Positions 33,084 to 45,977 of a DNA stretch of 64,000 nt are shown in pieces (the stretch's first letter is position 1; the number at the start of each line of letters is the position of its first letter). The notes beneath the pieces are model-generated. The model made no database searches, was not told the DNA's origin, and saw only the letters and a list, made by a program, of their open reading frames with translations. This DNA is from Suillus spraguei. Its lineage: Eukaryota > Basidiomycota > Agaricomycetes > Boletales > Suillaceae. The stretch lies in the NCBI GenBank assembly GCA_016800925.1, contig JABCPU010000195.1, positions 59,424 to 123,423 of the forward strand. Reading direction: 5' to 3'. The translations under genes were made by a program, and so were the position numbers.

Positions 33084-35813
33084 TTACAATTCATTGAGAG
33101 TAGTATTGGAATTGCTTTTAATCGCCGCAAGACGGACGCGCAATAAGGCCCGTGTTCGCAGCCTCGTCTCCAGCGCAGAAGCTTCCTCATCACCGGAAGG
33201 ACTTGTCAATGGGGGATTTACAGCTGGCGACGCAGTGTGTGAGGTTGGGATCGTAACATCTCTCAGAGCTAACCGTTGCTCCTCTTCAAGTCTCTGCAAC
33301 AACACTGCCCGCGTATCCGTGGAAGTGCGTATTGATGTTGTGGTTATTCTGTTCCTATATTCATGTGTCGCAACTTCCCGATGATTGCCACGCGGTATAT
33401 GCTCCGCCACATCCAAAAGGATATCGACATGATTAGAATAGTGCGGCAATGAAATAGGGTTTGGGTTTGGGGGTATTCCCGACGGGGGGCGGGATGCGCG
33501 CAGACGGTTCCAGGGTTGATGACGGGGCACAGCGATGTATCGGTGTGCTGTTCTTTACCTTTGTTTCTGTATCTATCTGTGCCTCCACCCGGAGTACCGC
33601 ACGGACAAGCGATGGCTTTCCCTCCAGCTAACATGTTCTCTTCATCGGTACTTTTAGCGATGGAATCGGCAAGTGACCTCCGGATTCTTTCGTGATGTCC
33701 TACCGCCGACGTACACTCTTTTCCGAGAGGTACTAATGCATCTGAGCGCCGCCCGAGAGAAGGAGACAACGAAGCGGGCGGCGCATTGGCAGTAAGGTTT
33801 GACAATTGCGAAAGAAGGACAGGTATACCATCACCACTACCACTGTCACCATGGGCATCTCGGTGTCGTGATGAATGAGGTAAGTATTGAGGATCAACAT
33901 CATTCTTCCGTGCGATAGTGTCTGCGTGATGCTTGTTTTTCGATGATTTAGGTTGCGAGAGATGAGCCTGGACTGATGCTAGTAAAGTACGGTTTCGAGG
34001 AGGACGGCCGTGCGTGCTTGGGTGTTTACGCGACGTAGGAACTACAGGGCCAGGATCGACGTTCATCCTATCAGCATCTACTAGGACAAGAGCCGGCGCA
34101 GGAGCGACAAGGGAGGATCTAAGATTGGACTCTGCAGAAGGTGTACTGAACTTTTGATTTCCGGGGGTATACGATTCCGCTGCCTCTTTGTACTCAACAA
34201 CAATGCTTGGCACAAATTCACCTGAAATGCGTGGTGGGATACTACTTGAGGGATGTTCGCTCTCGCTCCGAAGAGGTGTATCATGGCCTTCTGGTTCTTT
34301 TCCTTTCGCCTTTGAATTGTTCGCCAGCTTGTCTTGAGTGTCGTCAAGGTGATTTTGTTGGTCATTCGAGGCATCGGGTACATCTCGATACTCGCTAACT
34401 GCACTGCGAGTTCGTCGGCAGTTCTTGCGATCTTGAGAGAGATGATCTAGAGAGCTTTCTTGAAGATAGGTTGCGGGAGGAGTTCTTCTGTGCTCAGGAC
34501 GCAGAGTTGGGGAAGGAGGTCGAGAATACGGAGATCGAGATCGGTACCGGTGATGACGGCGATGAGGTGAGTGGGATCGAGAACGGGACTCGTAACGCCA
34601 CTGATTCTCTCTTTCCGGTTCACGGGGCGGAGGATCTGGGGAGGTATCATACTGCCCAAATTCAGCGTGGATCCCCGAGTTCATTCGGAGAGTGTGTCAC
34701 ACCTGCACCAGTTTGTCGTAAATCGATAGATCACGGCCACTCCGTATATAACAGTATATTTCTAGAAGCAAGTCAGGGAGACAGAACAAAGTCATGCATG
34801 GGTGAAAAGACACTACTGACCATGTGCAAAATGTTCAGCGTTCGGGTGCCTCTGGCCCTCGATGTAGGGAGCATCAATATCTAGGAACTCGGAGAGAAGT
34901 TTGATGGTAGATTCAGCTCGTATGTCTATCGATTTCATGAGGGAAATGATAAACGTCGTGAGGAACTAGAACATATATCAGCGATGTAAGTAAGGCACAG
35001 AGCTATATGCATAGATTCTGCCAAGCGGTTACAATCCACGTACCTCAACATCAAGATTTTGCCAGACGCGCAGTTCACGACGAAGAAAGATGGTGGCTCG
35101 ACTTATCATGTTTGGAGACGCTGCAAACTGGGCTGGACTGGGGTAAGGACGGTACCGGGTAAATGAGTTAGACGCGACATGCTGTTACATGGCAAAATGA
35201 GACGGGTATGTAAATGCGAGAAGAAGTCCATACCTTTGCATAAAAATGATTCTGGTACACCCAACGTCTTCTGGCAATTGCTTGTTCGAGTTCATCAGCG
35301 TCATGACGAGCCCTATCCCTGCGGCCCCAGTAGCGATCCCTACGCGCCCTTCGGGCAACTCGTACATAAGATTCCCCTGTTGGCAATAACTGAGGTGACG
35401 AGGAGCGTGGTGGGGGTAAATAATGTTTTTGATAGTCGAACTGCGAGCGTATATGATGTATAACATATTCACCGATTAATTGGGAGCACAGGGGACACTT
35501 TCGTGATTGCTCTGGAAAACATGGTTACCAATTACTGGAGTAGAAATGGAGCAAGCTCACCTGCCCAAATCGAAATACATTCAAAGCAGAATTCATGGGA
35601 GCAAGTTGGGATAACAGTTCGGTCTACCAGGGATTGCAGACAAATGACGCAGTGATCATGACCAAGGTCTTCATCATGATCATTCGAAGTCGAAGGGTTG
35701 TTCGCTAATTGCGGAGAGGTTGGAGACGACTTGAGTTTGATACTAATAGGGCTGCCGCTCATCCCAGCCGAAGTACAGGTAGCCTGAGGCATTTCGAGGC
35801 GCTTGTGATTCAA
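33084..35813 (-). CDS. Topors-like RING E3 ubiquitin ligase
   Basis: The first exon (35561-35813) and second exon (35234-35511) form a C3HC4 RING: C55, C58, C71, H73, C76, C79, then C90 and C93 across the intron (CPLCSQL). The second exon ends in a basic domain, RRRWVYQNHFYAK. Downstream exons on the minus strand near 35100-34800 contain ATIFLRRELRVW and MKSIDIRAESTIKLLSEFLDIDAPYIEGQRHPNAEHF, each an expected block of the conserved Topors C-terminal domain. The long exon 34684-33570 is Ser/Arg/Pro-rich (SRSRSHSPHRRHHRYRSRSP), as in Topors. A final exon follows an intron ending at CGGGAAG and stops at 33084. It probably ubiquitinates nuclear substrates. The start is divergent from the ankyrin gene. 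Confidence 0.82.
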
Positions 35814-36002
35814 GTCGATTACTCATCAATTACCATAATTACTTTGGATATCACTTGAATCGATCGAATAACTTGAAGCACTAGTACTAGTGAACGCCCT
35901 GCTCCGAGCTTGAGGCTGATGGTCAGTCGCATTTACCTTCTTCCTACTATTAGATTTGTAAAGTCTGAGGTGAGCTGCTAGGCAACTGAATCATCCCCGC
36001 AA

Positions 36003-36543
36003 GTGCCCGATCATGTCGCAGCTCCCACACAGTCCAATGCCGACACTTTACCACCTGAGACCGTCAACTTTGCACACCGAATGTTTGATGCTGCGCGGCA
36101 GGGAAACACGGAGCTCCTTCTTCAAGCAGTTGATGCAGGCTTGCCGGCCAACCTCACAAACGATAAAGGTGCGTCCGAGTCATCGACGTCCCCCCCTGAC
36201 TCGGAATGACGTACGATACATTCATTTAGGAAACACGTTATTGATGCTTGCAGCATACGCAGGCCACGCGGAATTGACTAAAGGACTTCTGCAACGGAAA
36301 GCAGATCCAAACAGGCTCAACGATCTTGGTCAATCTATTATTGCTGGTGCTGTATTCAAGTCGCACGATGAAGTTGTGCGTATTCTGGCCAAAGCTGGCG
36401 CAGATCCGAGAATAGGCAAACCCACAGCAATAGAGGCAGCGCATATATTTGGTCGGAAGGAGTTGATGGAAGTACTGGGTGCAAAGCAGGGCGACATCGG
36501 CACTGATGTTCCCACCCCTCCTAGTGCACGTCCCGAGAAGTGA
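36003..36543 (+). CDS. Small ankyrin-repeat protein
   Basis: Two visible exons join at an intron of about 60 bases (36166-36229): ...LTNDKG | NTLLMLAAYAGHAELTKGLL. Three ankyrin units can be seen: FDAARQGNTELLLQAVDAGL, NTLLMLAAYAGHAELTKGLLQRKADPNRL and a degenerate GQSIIAGAVFKSHDEVVRILAKAGADP. The size and content resemble small fungal ankyrin proteins related to yeast YCR051W, which lack other domains. Codons upstream of 36003 remain open to a splice acceptor-like CAAG, so the true start may lie in a short exon further left. It lies about 190 bases from the Topors-like gene start, divergent. Confidence 0.82.
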
Positions 36544-36659
36544 TCACGGTCAAGCAAGATTGAGATAACCTGTGCTACCCATTCAAGTTGATCGTGGCAG
36601 GTCCTAGCTATGAGAATAGAATAACTCTTGCAAAGCAAAGCAAATGAAAGCATCTAGTA

Positions 36660-39600
36660 TTAAATCGCACCCATTTCCTTCCCGAGAACCTGCAAAGCCT
36701 TCCTCGCAAGTGTTCTTGCATCTACCTCCATTGCATCGCTACCCTCCTCGGGAGCACCGATATGAGGCCGCAGAAGATTGCCTCTCCTCTCCTGGTTAGT
36801 CTCGGATGGCGAGGAATTCATGATGACCCATGCTGATGGTGTCTTCCGTGGGATAGAAGCGATCTCACACAACACTGAATAGAAATAAAACAGATGAGCA
36901 ACTGACGACCGTCTCACAACATCCGCAATGAGTGCAGACGGTGAAAGAGTGACATCAACAGCTGAGCGGACGTTCAGCGTAAATCAGATAACAGAATAAG
37001 GGAACAGATACCGGGTTGAGAATCACTAAACTTCGAAGGCGACTCTGACAGTGCAGCCCACAGGGTTCCTGACCAAAGCCGTAAATCCAGGATCTTGCGA
37101 AGTACATACAACAGCTCATCTTCACGAGCCCTGTCAAAGTTCGTCCAGCATCATAAAATAATGCGACATAATCACAATTTACCTCGGGAAAGGGATGTTA
37201 CCCCGAAGAGCCTCGTCAGCAACATAGCTCACCATTGTAATTTTGCATCGATCAAGCAAGGTCGGCAGGCAAAGTGCAGCAACTCGCTTCCTCGAAGATT
37301 CTTGATCTAGGAGAATAGTTAGCTTCGGAAATGCACGCAGAGGGATTGTGTTACCGCTTGTAACATTAGAACATATCAAAAACAAAAGATCAAAACACCA
37401 AAACGAAAATCGCTCCCTCGGAACCAGGATCCCAGGAGCAGTTGTTCCAATGTCGAGGTCCACCTTCTCGAAGTCGTGTGAGTCCCGAGAGTCGTCCGAA
37501 ACATTCGCAGTATCTGTCGAGGGTGAATTGGGGAGTGAGAGATCCACACTTGACTTGTATAGCTGGCTGCCTTTGTGCAAGATCTTGGCTAACTGTGCAA
37601 TGAGGTGATCAGGAACTCTCATGTCTCCTAGATGTGGTACAAGATCGATCTCTAATGAGCTGATGAGAGAGAGATCAAAGCTTTCCTCTGCTTCCTGATC
37701 TTCGAGTGAGAAACCCTCTGTCGCAGTACTGCAAACAAGTTAGTCGTTGGGTGCAGGAGAAGAATAAAATGCACACCAGTCAGCCAGAATCCCACCCCGA
37801 AAGACTTCAATGATTTGTCGCCATATACCCTCAACTCGCGCATCGGATATACCTGTATTTTATGATTATATGAAGTCAACCAGATCGTTGACTACGTACG
37901 ATCACCGAATGCTGCCATCCTTCTGACCGAGTCAGTGACTATACGGAGAAAACTTGTTGTCGCGGTCTTCCATAGAGGAAGATCGTTGCCGAACTTTGAT
38001 GGAGCAGGACATTCGTACTTTAGCTTTATCGGTATTGAATAGGCCTGAACACGAAGCCAAATGAGTATTCAAAGACCAAGGACATCATCAACGATGCTCA
38101 CCGAAAAGACAGCTTCCAAAGTCCCATCTTCATAAATATCGAGGTCATCCTTGAAGCGCATGTACAACTCAACCATATGTGGGATGACCTTCTTGGACAA
38201 TGCAATGTACGTAACTTGTTTTTGAGACGATGCTGCAATAGGCGTTGCCGGGGAAGAGGGAGACAAGATAGGCACATGAAAAGCAGCCATAAACGGAAGG
38301 GTGCTGAATTCCGAGAGATCTCGTAAGATGAGAGATGGGATACCGGATCCCGTTAAATTAATATCCGCGATGGCGTCCAAGACCACTGCCTATCATATCG
38401 ATGAGACGATGATATTCAGTGAATGCTGAACATTCACCTACCTGAACAGGTGACAAACCATCAATGTCCAGGCGGTAGTCCACCGAGTTAGGATAAGTAA
38501 GAATACCTGTGCATGGTTCAGGAAAGAGGAACGGAGGCAGAAATGAAGAGACATACCTTTAAGTATTTCCATCAGACGATTGAGGCGCTGAGGTGGCCAT
38601 TCCTTTGTCTGGGTCAGACTAATGGAACGTGTGCTCCGTATGACGTCGACAAGAGCAACCAAACTCTCCTGAGTAAATGCACGGTGAAGCTGTGTGGCAT
38701 TCGCACTTGAAGAGAGCTGAGAGCTCCCACCCTGGAGAACCATGCTCCCCATGTCACTGCATGCCTTCCATATGCGTTCCCAAGCCTCCGACACCTTGAC
38801 TTGCAGAGAGGCACCTGCACCAGAAAGCGCTTTCACCACTTTCCCCATACAAAGCAGTGCGGGCGGGCTCAAGTTTCGGCGGTCCAAAGATACAGTATCG
38901 TGCATGTGGGTAACAAACACGGACCATGCTTTCGAGAAGGAGTCCAGATGCATGATCTTGATGACTAGGAATTCGCTCATAATGGATCCAATCGACTGCA
39001 ATGCGAGACTCTTCGATTCGTCCCATGCATGTTCGGGAGACTGTGCCATCAGACCGGAGTTCAGTAGAACTTCGGGATCAAAAGCACCGCGCCGGGTTTC
39101 GATAGATATTGCGTCGAGTAGCGGGAATGTGATCTTCCATATGCAGTCATCCCACGTATCCAGAGTGAGTGTGGCGCCGTAAAGTTGCATTGCACGGAAA
39201 AGGGTCTGGATGGCGCCTACACGAACTTCGTGCCTAGCGTCAGTACAAAGACCCAGAACTTCCAGCAGCAGACACATCCACAGCGCGCTATATTCCGGTT
39301 CTATCTCTGCATCCTTCCGCTTCGCCTGGATCGAATCCGACACGCTCCAGAGAAGGCTTTCTGCGGCAGTAAGCGCAATATTCGTGTCGGCCTGTCGACC
39401 GAATTGTCCAAGGGTTTTGATGCAGAGTCGCAAATCTTCGGGAGATAACACAGACACAGAGTCGCAGACAAGTTTGAGGGATTGGAAGGCGATCTTCACC
39501 AGGGCTGTGTAGCCGCGGTCGTTGACATACCCCAGCGGCAGTGGCTTTGGACGGGGCGTCTCTTGAAGCGATAAGGTGCCGATGGAATCGACCGACTGAG

Positions 39601-42600
39601 ATCTAGAGAGAGCCGCGGGTTTACAGACGCTCCCTAGCATCTCGAAAATGCTACCCCACCCGATGACGAAAGTGTGTCCGGATGCTTGTAAAATTTGGTG
39701 CAGAGTTTCCAATCCCATTCGCCGGAGCTCGATGCTCGTGCTCGTCGCTGGAACGTCGGACGACGCGGGTACTATCTGTTTAAATAGAACGTCAAGAACG
39801 CGACGCTGAACTTTGGCCTGCAGGTCTCCAGAGGATGTCAAGTTACGCGGGACCACGATGAGAATTTCATCGAGGACGCGTGCTGCCTGCACTCGTATTG
39901 ACTGCGGCGCTGAGGAAAGATCCATGACCCACAGAAGATGGTTTGTAGTAGTATTCCATGCAACCTCAGGTGCACGATAGATGAGGCGATGGAAGTTGAG
40001 CATCGCTACTGAACCCAGTTGCTCCACACCGAAATCACCCTGACGCTGAGAAGATGTTAGATCTTACTGTGATGCACGAAAAGCAACCCTGACTCACTAG
40101 CGTGCGTGGCAGATGGATTCCGCTGACCCGCCTTCTGTGCGGAGAAATCGGTACGGGACTCAAGGAATCATCCGACTCCATCAGCGTGCTCCCATCAGAT
40201 TGCATCCCGACCATCTCTGAGCTAAGTTTACAGAGCGCAGTGACAAAGTACTGAAAAGCTGAATCCTCCAAGTTTTTGGATGCATCAAAGAGGCGCTGCA
40301 CAGCAGCAAGCACGCTTTCTGAGTCGATATCCATGAGGAGGGGGTGACGAGCCACTTTCCCCTGTTCAACAGGGCTCGATGCTGACACAGATCGACTAGG
40401 CGTCATGGGTGTGCTTATCCGTCGGTTGCTAGATGCTTGCGACGCTTTGACGTTTAAGACATAGTCTGCATTCTGTAAAGCCTCCAAGATGCCATACCAG
40501 CTCTCTCCTAAACTACCGGCGAGGAAAAGGGCACTAGATACCAACACTTTGAGACATGCTAGATTTCGGTCGGAAAGTGCCGGAGCTTGGATAGGTGCTG
40601 TCAACCCCAGGTTATCTGTAAAGGAAGTTGACGGTCGGGGCGCGGAAGGTTCAACATAGGATTCCAAGCTGGATACTACTCGCGAAGGTATCGCAAATTT
40701 GGAAAGTGAGTTGAACAATGCATCACGAGGAGTACTGAGGGCGAGCATCCCTGCAACGTTCGTCAAAGCTTGATAGCTGCTGAGAACGTCTATGAAGAGC
40801 TCATCTGATAGATTTGTCGAGATAATGAAGGAGAGGGCTGCGAGAAGCGCAGGCCAACCGTTCTCAACCATAGAACGTACGATAATGAGATGTTGAGTTG
40901 CAGGATCGTCCTGCGGAAGTGTAGAGAGGTCAAGAGCGGCAGGTGCCCGGATGACAGGCTCGCCAGCCGCTCGAGGACGTTGAACCATGATGGACGTGTA
41001 TAGTGGGCCAGTGAACGACGCGAAGCCTTCACAAAGAGAGACGATACACTGCACCGCGAGAAGGTAAATGTATGCTTCGGGGATTGGTGGCGAGTCCGCT
41101 TTGTCTAATTGATCGATGCTGGTTAGGAAAGATGGCTTAGGATAATCCGCGAGATGTAAAATGACGACTGTACCATTGGAGCTTCATGGCCGAGTTCTGC
41201 ACACTCAAACCAATGCCAGATCCAATTATCCCGACTACTCCTGACACAGTAGCACTTGCAGCCGTGGCGACCATTCCAGCAACCCCGCCGACATCCAGAC
41301 CGTAATTGGATCCCAATGGCGTAGCACTATCACCCGCATGAGAAACTCCTATTCCCATCATCTGCGCGCTCACTCCGAGTAGAGCAGGTTTTTCAGTAAC
41401 AAGGCGTTTCAATGCAACTATCAGAGAGTTGAAAACCTTGGAGCCTGGCTGCTGCGCATCATAGCGATCCCATATGTTTCGGACAAGCTCAGCATCGCTG
41501 CATACCCTGAAAAGAAACATTAGTGCAAACTTTGGGGCGTCAAACTTAAGACACACCCTCTCATTATCTCCATCGCAAGGACCCTTGTCCATATTGGACG
41601 TGACGCAGAATGGTCCGGATTCAATGCGTCAGAATCTTCCGAGGTCATTCTTATGAGAAGCATTAGAAATACTTCAGCTTCCGTCTCTAGCTCGAATGAG
41701 AACTGCTTCAAGATCAAGAACACAACTCGTGTGCATCTCAGTGTCAACGGAAAGACGTGTCTGTCAGAAAGAGATTTTAGAATGAGGGGACAAAGGTGGT
41801 GTTGCAGTAACATCAAAAGTTCCGTGTGCTACGGCAAGTATTAGTATGAACTAGTTGAATGGGACTGTCAGACTTGCCTTCCTGAACAGTTCGTGGTAAT
41901 TCGTAAGTACACTCTCAATTAACTCCAAGGCGAAAGTCTTGTGTAGGTAGTCGAGCTTCAAGAAATTGGGTTTCTCTGAATTTGCGAGGAGGCAGAGATC
42001 TTCGAAAACAGAGAATGCATCTTTGGCACTAGGCCCTAACGTTTTGGTGCTACCGTCCGGAAGCGCCGCCTCAGACAGCTCCGGAGTGCCGTTACTCTCT
42101 TGACGATCCTCGTTGACCATTTTTTCAAAGATAAACATGACCAATTGGCGCAGGGTAGCTGCAGCAGTTGAAGAGACTACTGCGATTCTGGAATCCTGCA
42201 GCTTGAAACAGAGAAGCAATGCCTTTGATAGGGAATCAGATAGAGACCAGGAAGAATAGACAGAGCGTACCTCTCCCAGGAGCTCTCCGTGTATCGAAGG
42301 AAAATTGGTGATCAGGGAAACTAAGGTTTGCAGGATTCGAAGTTGAATGTCCACGCCTTGGCTCATGGCATCGGTCATCGTGCTTACGATGAGTGCGACA
42401 GCGGACTGTGGTACAGCCTTGAGGGCTATCAACCGCTGCAGCGACCCCAACGAGATGGCGACAACTTTCGCATTCTTTGTCGCGCATCCCATGAACACTG
42501 GACGAAGAAGATCATCTGACTGTGCGCTGTCTGTGGGTGAACGATGAAGAAAGTGGGGCGCATATGAATGGAATCACATACCAGAGGCCAAAGATGCTGT

Positions 42601-42836
42601 CGCTTGCTCTGGAGAGGACCTAAGTATCGCAAGCGACTTCTCTGCTGCCTTTGCGTGGACATAAGTCGCCAATACGTGAGACAAATGCTTTCCGTCATAC
42701 CTCGCGTATTTCTGGATGCTTTCTCCTGGACTCGCTAGCAAGGGACTTTAGAAGGTATAAGTGGAAGCTGGCAGGTTGTCTTTTGTAAACACAAACACAC
42801 CTGCAATTCAGTCACTAGGAAGGCTAGTGAACTCAT
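36660..42836 (-). CDS. MON2 homologue (large Arf-GEF-related trafficking scaffold)
   Basis: A gene of more than 10 exons, beginning MSSLAFLVTELQ at 42836 and ending KALQVLGKEMGAI at 36660. In order: an N-terminal helical repeat region with SLGSLQRLIALKAVP and LLRPVFMGCATKNAKV, a LKQFSFELETEAEVFLMLLI block followed by PIWTRVLAMEIMRG, a central region with LQWY and PEAYIYLLAVQCIVSLCEGF, and a long C-terminal half (38438-40027) containing DLSSAPQSIRVQAARVLDEIL. These are hallmarks of the MON2 family, which shares DCB/HUS-like regions with large Arf-GEFs but lacks the Sec7 domain. No Sec7 motif is present here. MON2 works at the trans-Golgi/endosome boundary. Estimated length is around 1,600 residues, usual for the family. 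Confidence 0.85.
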
Positions 42837-43229
42837 CCCGTCCTTGCGTTATTCTGAGCGAGATTTAGATGAGTTCCGACAAATTCCAACAAGTTTCTGT
42901 TAATTATGAGGGAACACAACCCAGGGTCGAATGATGAATTATGTCCAATGGTGTTTGGGAGAGTGTACGGGCGCTTGTTCCTGTGTTTTGATGCCATCCA
43001 CTTGACCGTGGTCCGTCACCGTCACATAGTAGTGCATCAGTGAACCGGTGAAGAAAGTAGAAGGCCATATATCACAATATATACAGTCATCAACGGCTCA
43101 TTGAGACACTATGGTTCATTGATACAAAACATGCCTCACACAATAACAACACGTTTTCTTCTCTCAAAATTGCTTGTGCGCATTTAGACGATATTTATCT
43201 TGCCCCATAGAAAATACGAGTCCACTACC

Positions 43230-43460
43230 CGTTGTGCCTTCGGCAAAGGAAGCCAAAAAGGAGGGTGATGCCAAAGGAGTGAAGTGCTTCGCACTCCTTT
43301 TTGGCTTGCCCTCCTTTTTTACTTTCCATTCCTTTGCACTCCTTCACTCTTCCCTTTTGGCTCCCTGGCCTCAAAAAACCACGCGAGAAATGTCCAAAAA
43401 GGTGTTAAGCGTGGCTTTCTGGCCTTGGCTTCATCCTAATAATTATCTTCAATAATGATA
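43230..43460. repeat. Repeat E, palindrome-rich copy
   Basis: Blocks CTTTTTGGCTCCCTGGCCT, CCATCCTAATAATT and ACTCCTTTTTGGCTTGCCCTCC recur at 48465-48660. Here an inverted copy (GAAGCCAAAAAGGAGGG and AAAGGAGTGAAGTGC) precedes the direct one, producing a hairpin-forming array centred near 43290. No coding content is seen. It may be the end of a DNA transposon family. Confidence 0.55.
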
Positions 43461-43689
43461 ATAGGTTTTGAAATAAATTATAAGTTTGACCAATATTTTG
43501 ACAGAAGTAAAAGTACCACATCACCATCTTTGTGAGTTTATATTATATTGCCCATCTCATCCTCATGTCATTGCATTTGATTTTGATTTTTTAAAATTAT
43601 TTACTGCAAACTATTAACTTGAATAAATCTTTTGTGTCAAGTTTTGATAGGGGACAACAATATTAAGTTGTCACAACAAAATCATGCAA

Positions 43690-43850
43690 GTGTTCCATCT
43701 CCTGTCTCTCATTTCCTCCTACCAGTCTGCTGTCTCCTATCTTGTGTCTCCTGTTTCCTGACTCGCGTCTCCTGACTTGTGTCTCGTGTCTCATGTCTCG
43801 CGTCTCCTGCCTCCCATCTCCCATCTCCTGTCTCCCATTTCCCCTCAAGT
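43690..43850. repeat. Degenerate 7-10 base simple repeat
   Basis: The bases are variants of CTCCTGTCTC, CTCGTGTCTC and CTCCCATCTC in tandem. The minus-strand frame through it (GDGRQETRDMRHET...) is a product of the repeat and not a gene. Confidence 0.8.
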
Positions 43851-43908
43851 TGTTGCCAAACATAATCTATTAAAATGTAGCATTTAACACTCTAAATGGA
43901 ATATAGAC

Positions 43909-44750
43909 TCAGGGTTTCCACCCAGGTGGTGGGCCATCCTTGAGTTTCCTTGAATATTCATCATGCTGTTCTGGGGTTTTAGCATCCCTCCTAAGCTCCC
44001 TGATATGTTTCCTCCAGGCATGCACAACCTTCATACACTCATGAAGTTCCTTCTTCTCCTGCAAGTGCCTATCAATATAAGCATCTTGCTTGTCCATCCT
44101 TTTATCAGCCAGTCTTCCTCTGTGTTGACACCCCTCCACAAGGTACTGGAAATCCTTACTCAGCTGTTTATGTTGTTCCCTTATCTCTCCACTATGCTGC
44201 TCCAATGCATGGAAGCGCTCTCGGATAGCTGCTTGCCTGGTAAGCCTGTCAGGTACTTGACAATGATGATTGAGGCGAGCAGAGAAGCTTTTACAAAAGT
44301 GATCATGAAGATCTGCTGTCCAGTCAACAGCAGGAGACATGGAGAGGGAGGGAGTGGAGGACACAGCAGGTGAGGTTACTGCCAGTGCAAGGCCACTGCG
44401 TTGCTGTAGATGCACAGCCTGACTTGCCTGAAAACCTTGCAGAAGGTGTGCATTCCAGTCAACAGGGGGAGGGTGATGCTGACTTGTAGCATTATAAACA
44501 CCCAGTCAGACAGACATGCAGAGGGCAAAACTCACCTGGTGACAATAGGCAGTTGCATGTCATCATGTGACACAGCCAAAAATGCAGCAGTGCCAGTGTC
44601 TGGTCCAGGGGCATGGCCAGAGAGAGCAGGAGGCTGCAGGGTAGCACAGTTCTGTGCTGCAGTGGGTGGGGTGGCTGCTTGTTGGAGGTGGTTGAAGGCC
44701 ATTGGCAGCAAGGGCACAGGCAACACAATTTGCAATGTTCGGCCCGTCAA
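43909..44750 (-). CDS. Hypothetical two-exon protein, coiled-coil
   Basis: Exon 1 runs 44750 to about 44535 and exon 2 about 44484 to 43909. The intron begins GTGAGTTTTGCC, ends GCTACAAG and keeps the frame. The protein has a Pro/Ala-rich start, a duplicated VDW(N/T)A(H/D)L segment in two contexts (VDWNAHLLQGF and VDWTADLHDHF), and a charged helical C-terminal half likely to form a coiled coil (EQHSGEIREQHKQLSKDFQYL). No domain is recognised. It lies within repeat E and next to nested LTRs, so it may belong to a mobile element. The start could also be slightly upstream. Confidence 0.45.
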
Positions 44751-45977
44751 TGCAGCTGTAAGGTGACACAGACAACTGTCTTGGATGCTGAATCAGCGCT
44801 TGAAAAAACCACGTGATATTTCCAAAAAGAACTTAAGTGAAATAACTGAGCTAAGTGAAACCATGTGCGCACTGTAATGAACATATTGGAGCTAGGCTTA
44901 AAACCCTACCTTTTGACACTTGTCTCACGTCTATAGGAGTTACCACTTGTCCATGGCCATCTTACCCCTTTAGCATTACCGGCGGCATCCCATGCTTACC
45001 GCACACCGTACCGACTGCCGCACCTCGTTCCACATACCGATGTCCTTCCATGTCCTTGCCACATCTGCATAGCTCCATTTGGTGCATTGTTTGTTTTATG
45101 TTCGTTATCACTGATTCCACGGCAAGTCTTATTACATGTTGCCTCGTGCCGCAGCGCCTCACACTATGTTTACATATGGTGGTTACTATACTTGAGTGCT
45201 ACTGATCTCGCCTAGAGCATTCCAAGTACATATGATTTAGGATATAAGCACCATGTACCCACATGATACAGTACCTGATTTTACCCCATTGCATGTACTA
45301 TAGGTTGAGATTATTGTCTAGCTCTGGATCTACCCAGTAGTAGACTTAGTCTTTAAAGTTCTTTATCACTTGTTAATCAATCATGCTCGTTCTCTGTTAC
45401 CACTGGCATACTGCTGGACTTTTGATTGCTATTTTGACTGAACTTCTCATGCACCGCTACTTTACTGCTGAAAGTACCGTGGTCTTCTTTACTGTTTCTT
45501 TGCACCGCTCGCAACCTTACTGCTGTAAAGATACAACCTAACCTGGGCTGTAGATAAACTACCTCCTAAGTTAGTATGTGAGTCTTGCGCTCCGTCTAGT
45601 CTGCTTCACTTGCAAAGCAAGGGCGTTTGACCCTAAAGGGAATGCTAAGTTAATATAGTCCAATAATGCCCAACCTGTGGTGTGAGAATGCTGTCGGAGG
45701 TAGCAAGATGCTAGCGATGACCTCCAGTCCATGGGAAACTAGCAGTAATACTAGTGGTAAGCGTGGGAAAGCGGTAGACAAGTGGTAGCGAAAGTGGTAA
45801 AACTGCGGTAGTGCGTGCAGTAAAACTGTGGTATGGCGTGGGAAACTGGTGGTAAAACAAGTGGTAAAGCATAGCAATGAAGTGTGGGAAAGCGTAGCGC
45901 AGGAAAGCGGTGGTGTGTGCAGCAGTAAAGCAATTCTTAAGAGACAGTAACTTCAGCGAAAGACTTTATTCTGTTAG

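Larger units (their letters stand above)
42837..43908. other. Upstream region of MON2 and start of repeat zone
   Basis: The first 300 bases are the probable MON2 promoter; I see no clear TATA element. From about 43170 the sequence becomes repetitive, with a palindrome-rich block (43230-43330) and a CTCCTGTCTC-type simple repeat (43690-43850). No gene is supported. Confidence 0.45.

Noticed and set aside
43663..43863. A basic Arg/Gly-rich 66-codon protein
   Set aside because: The sequence is a degenerate short tandem repeat, so the composition is caused by the repeat.
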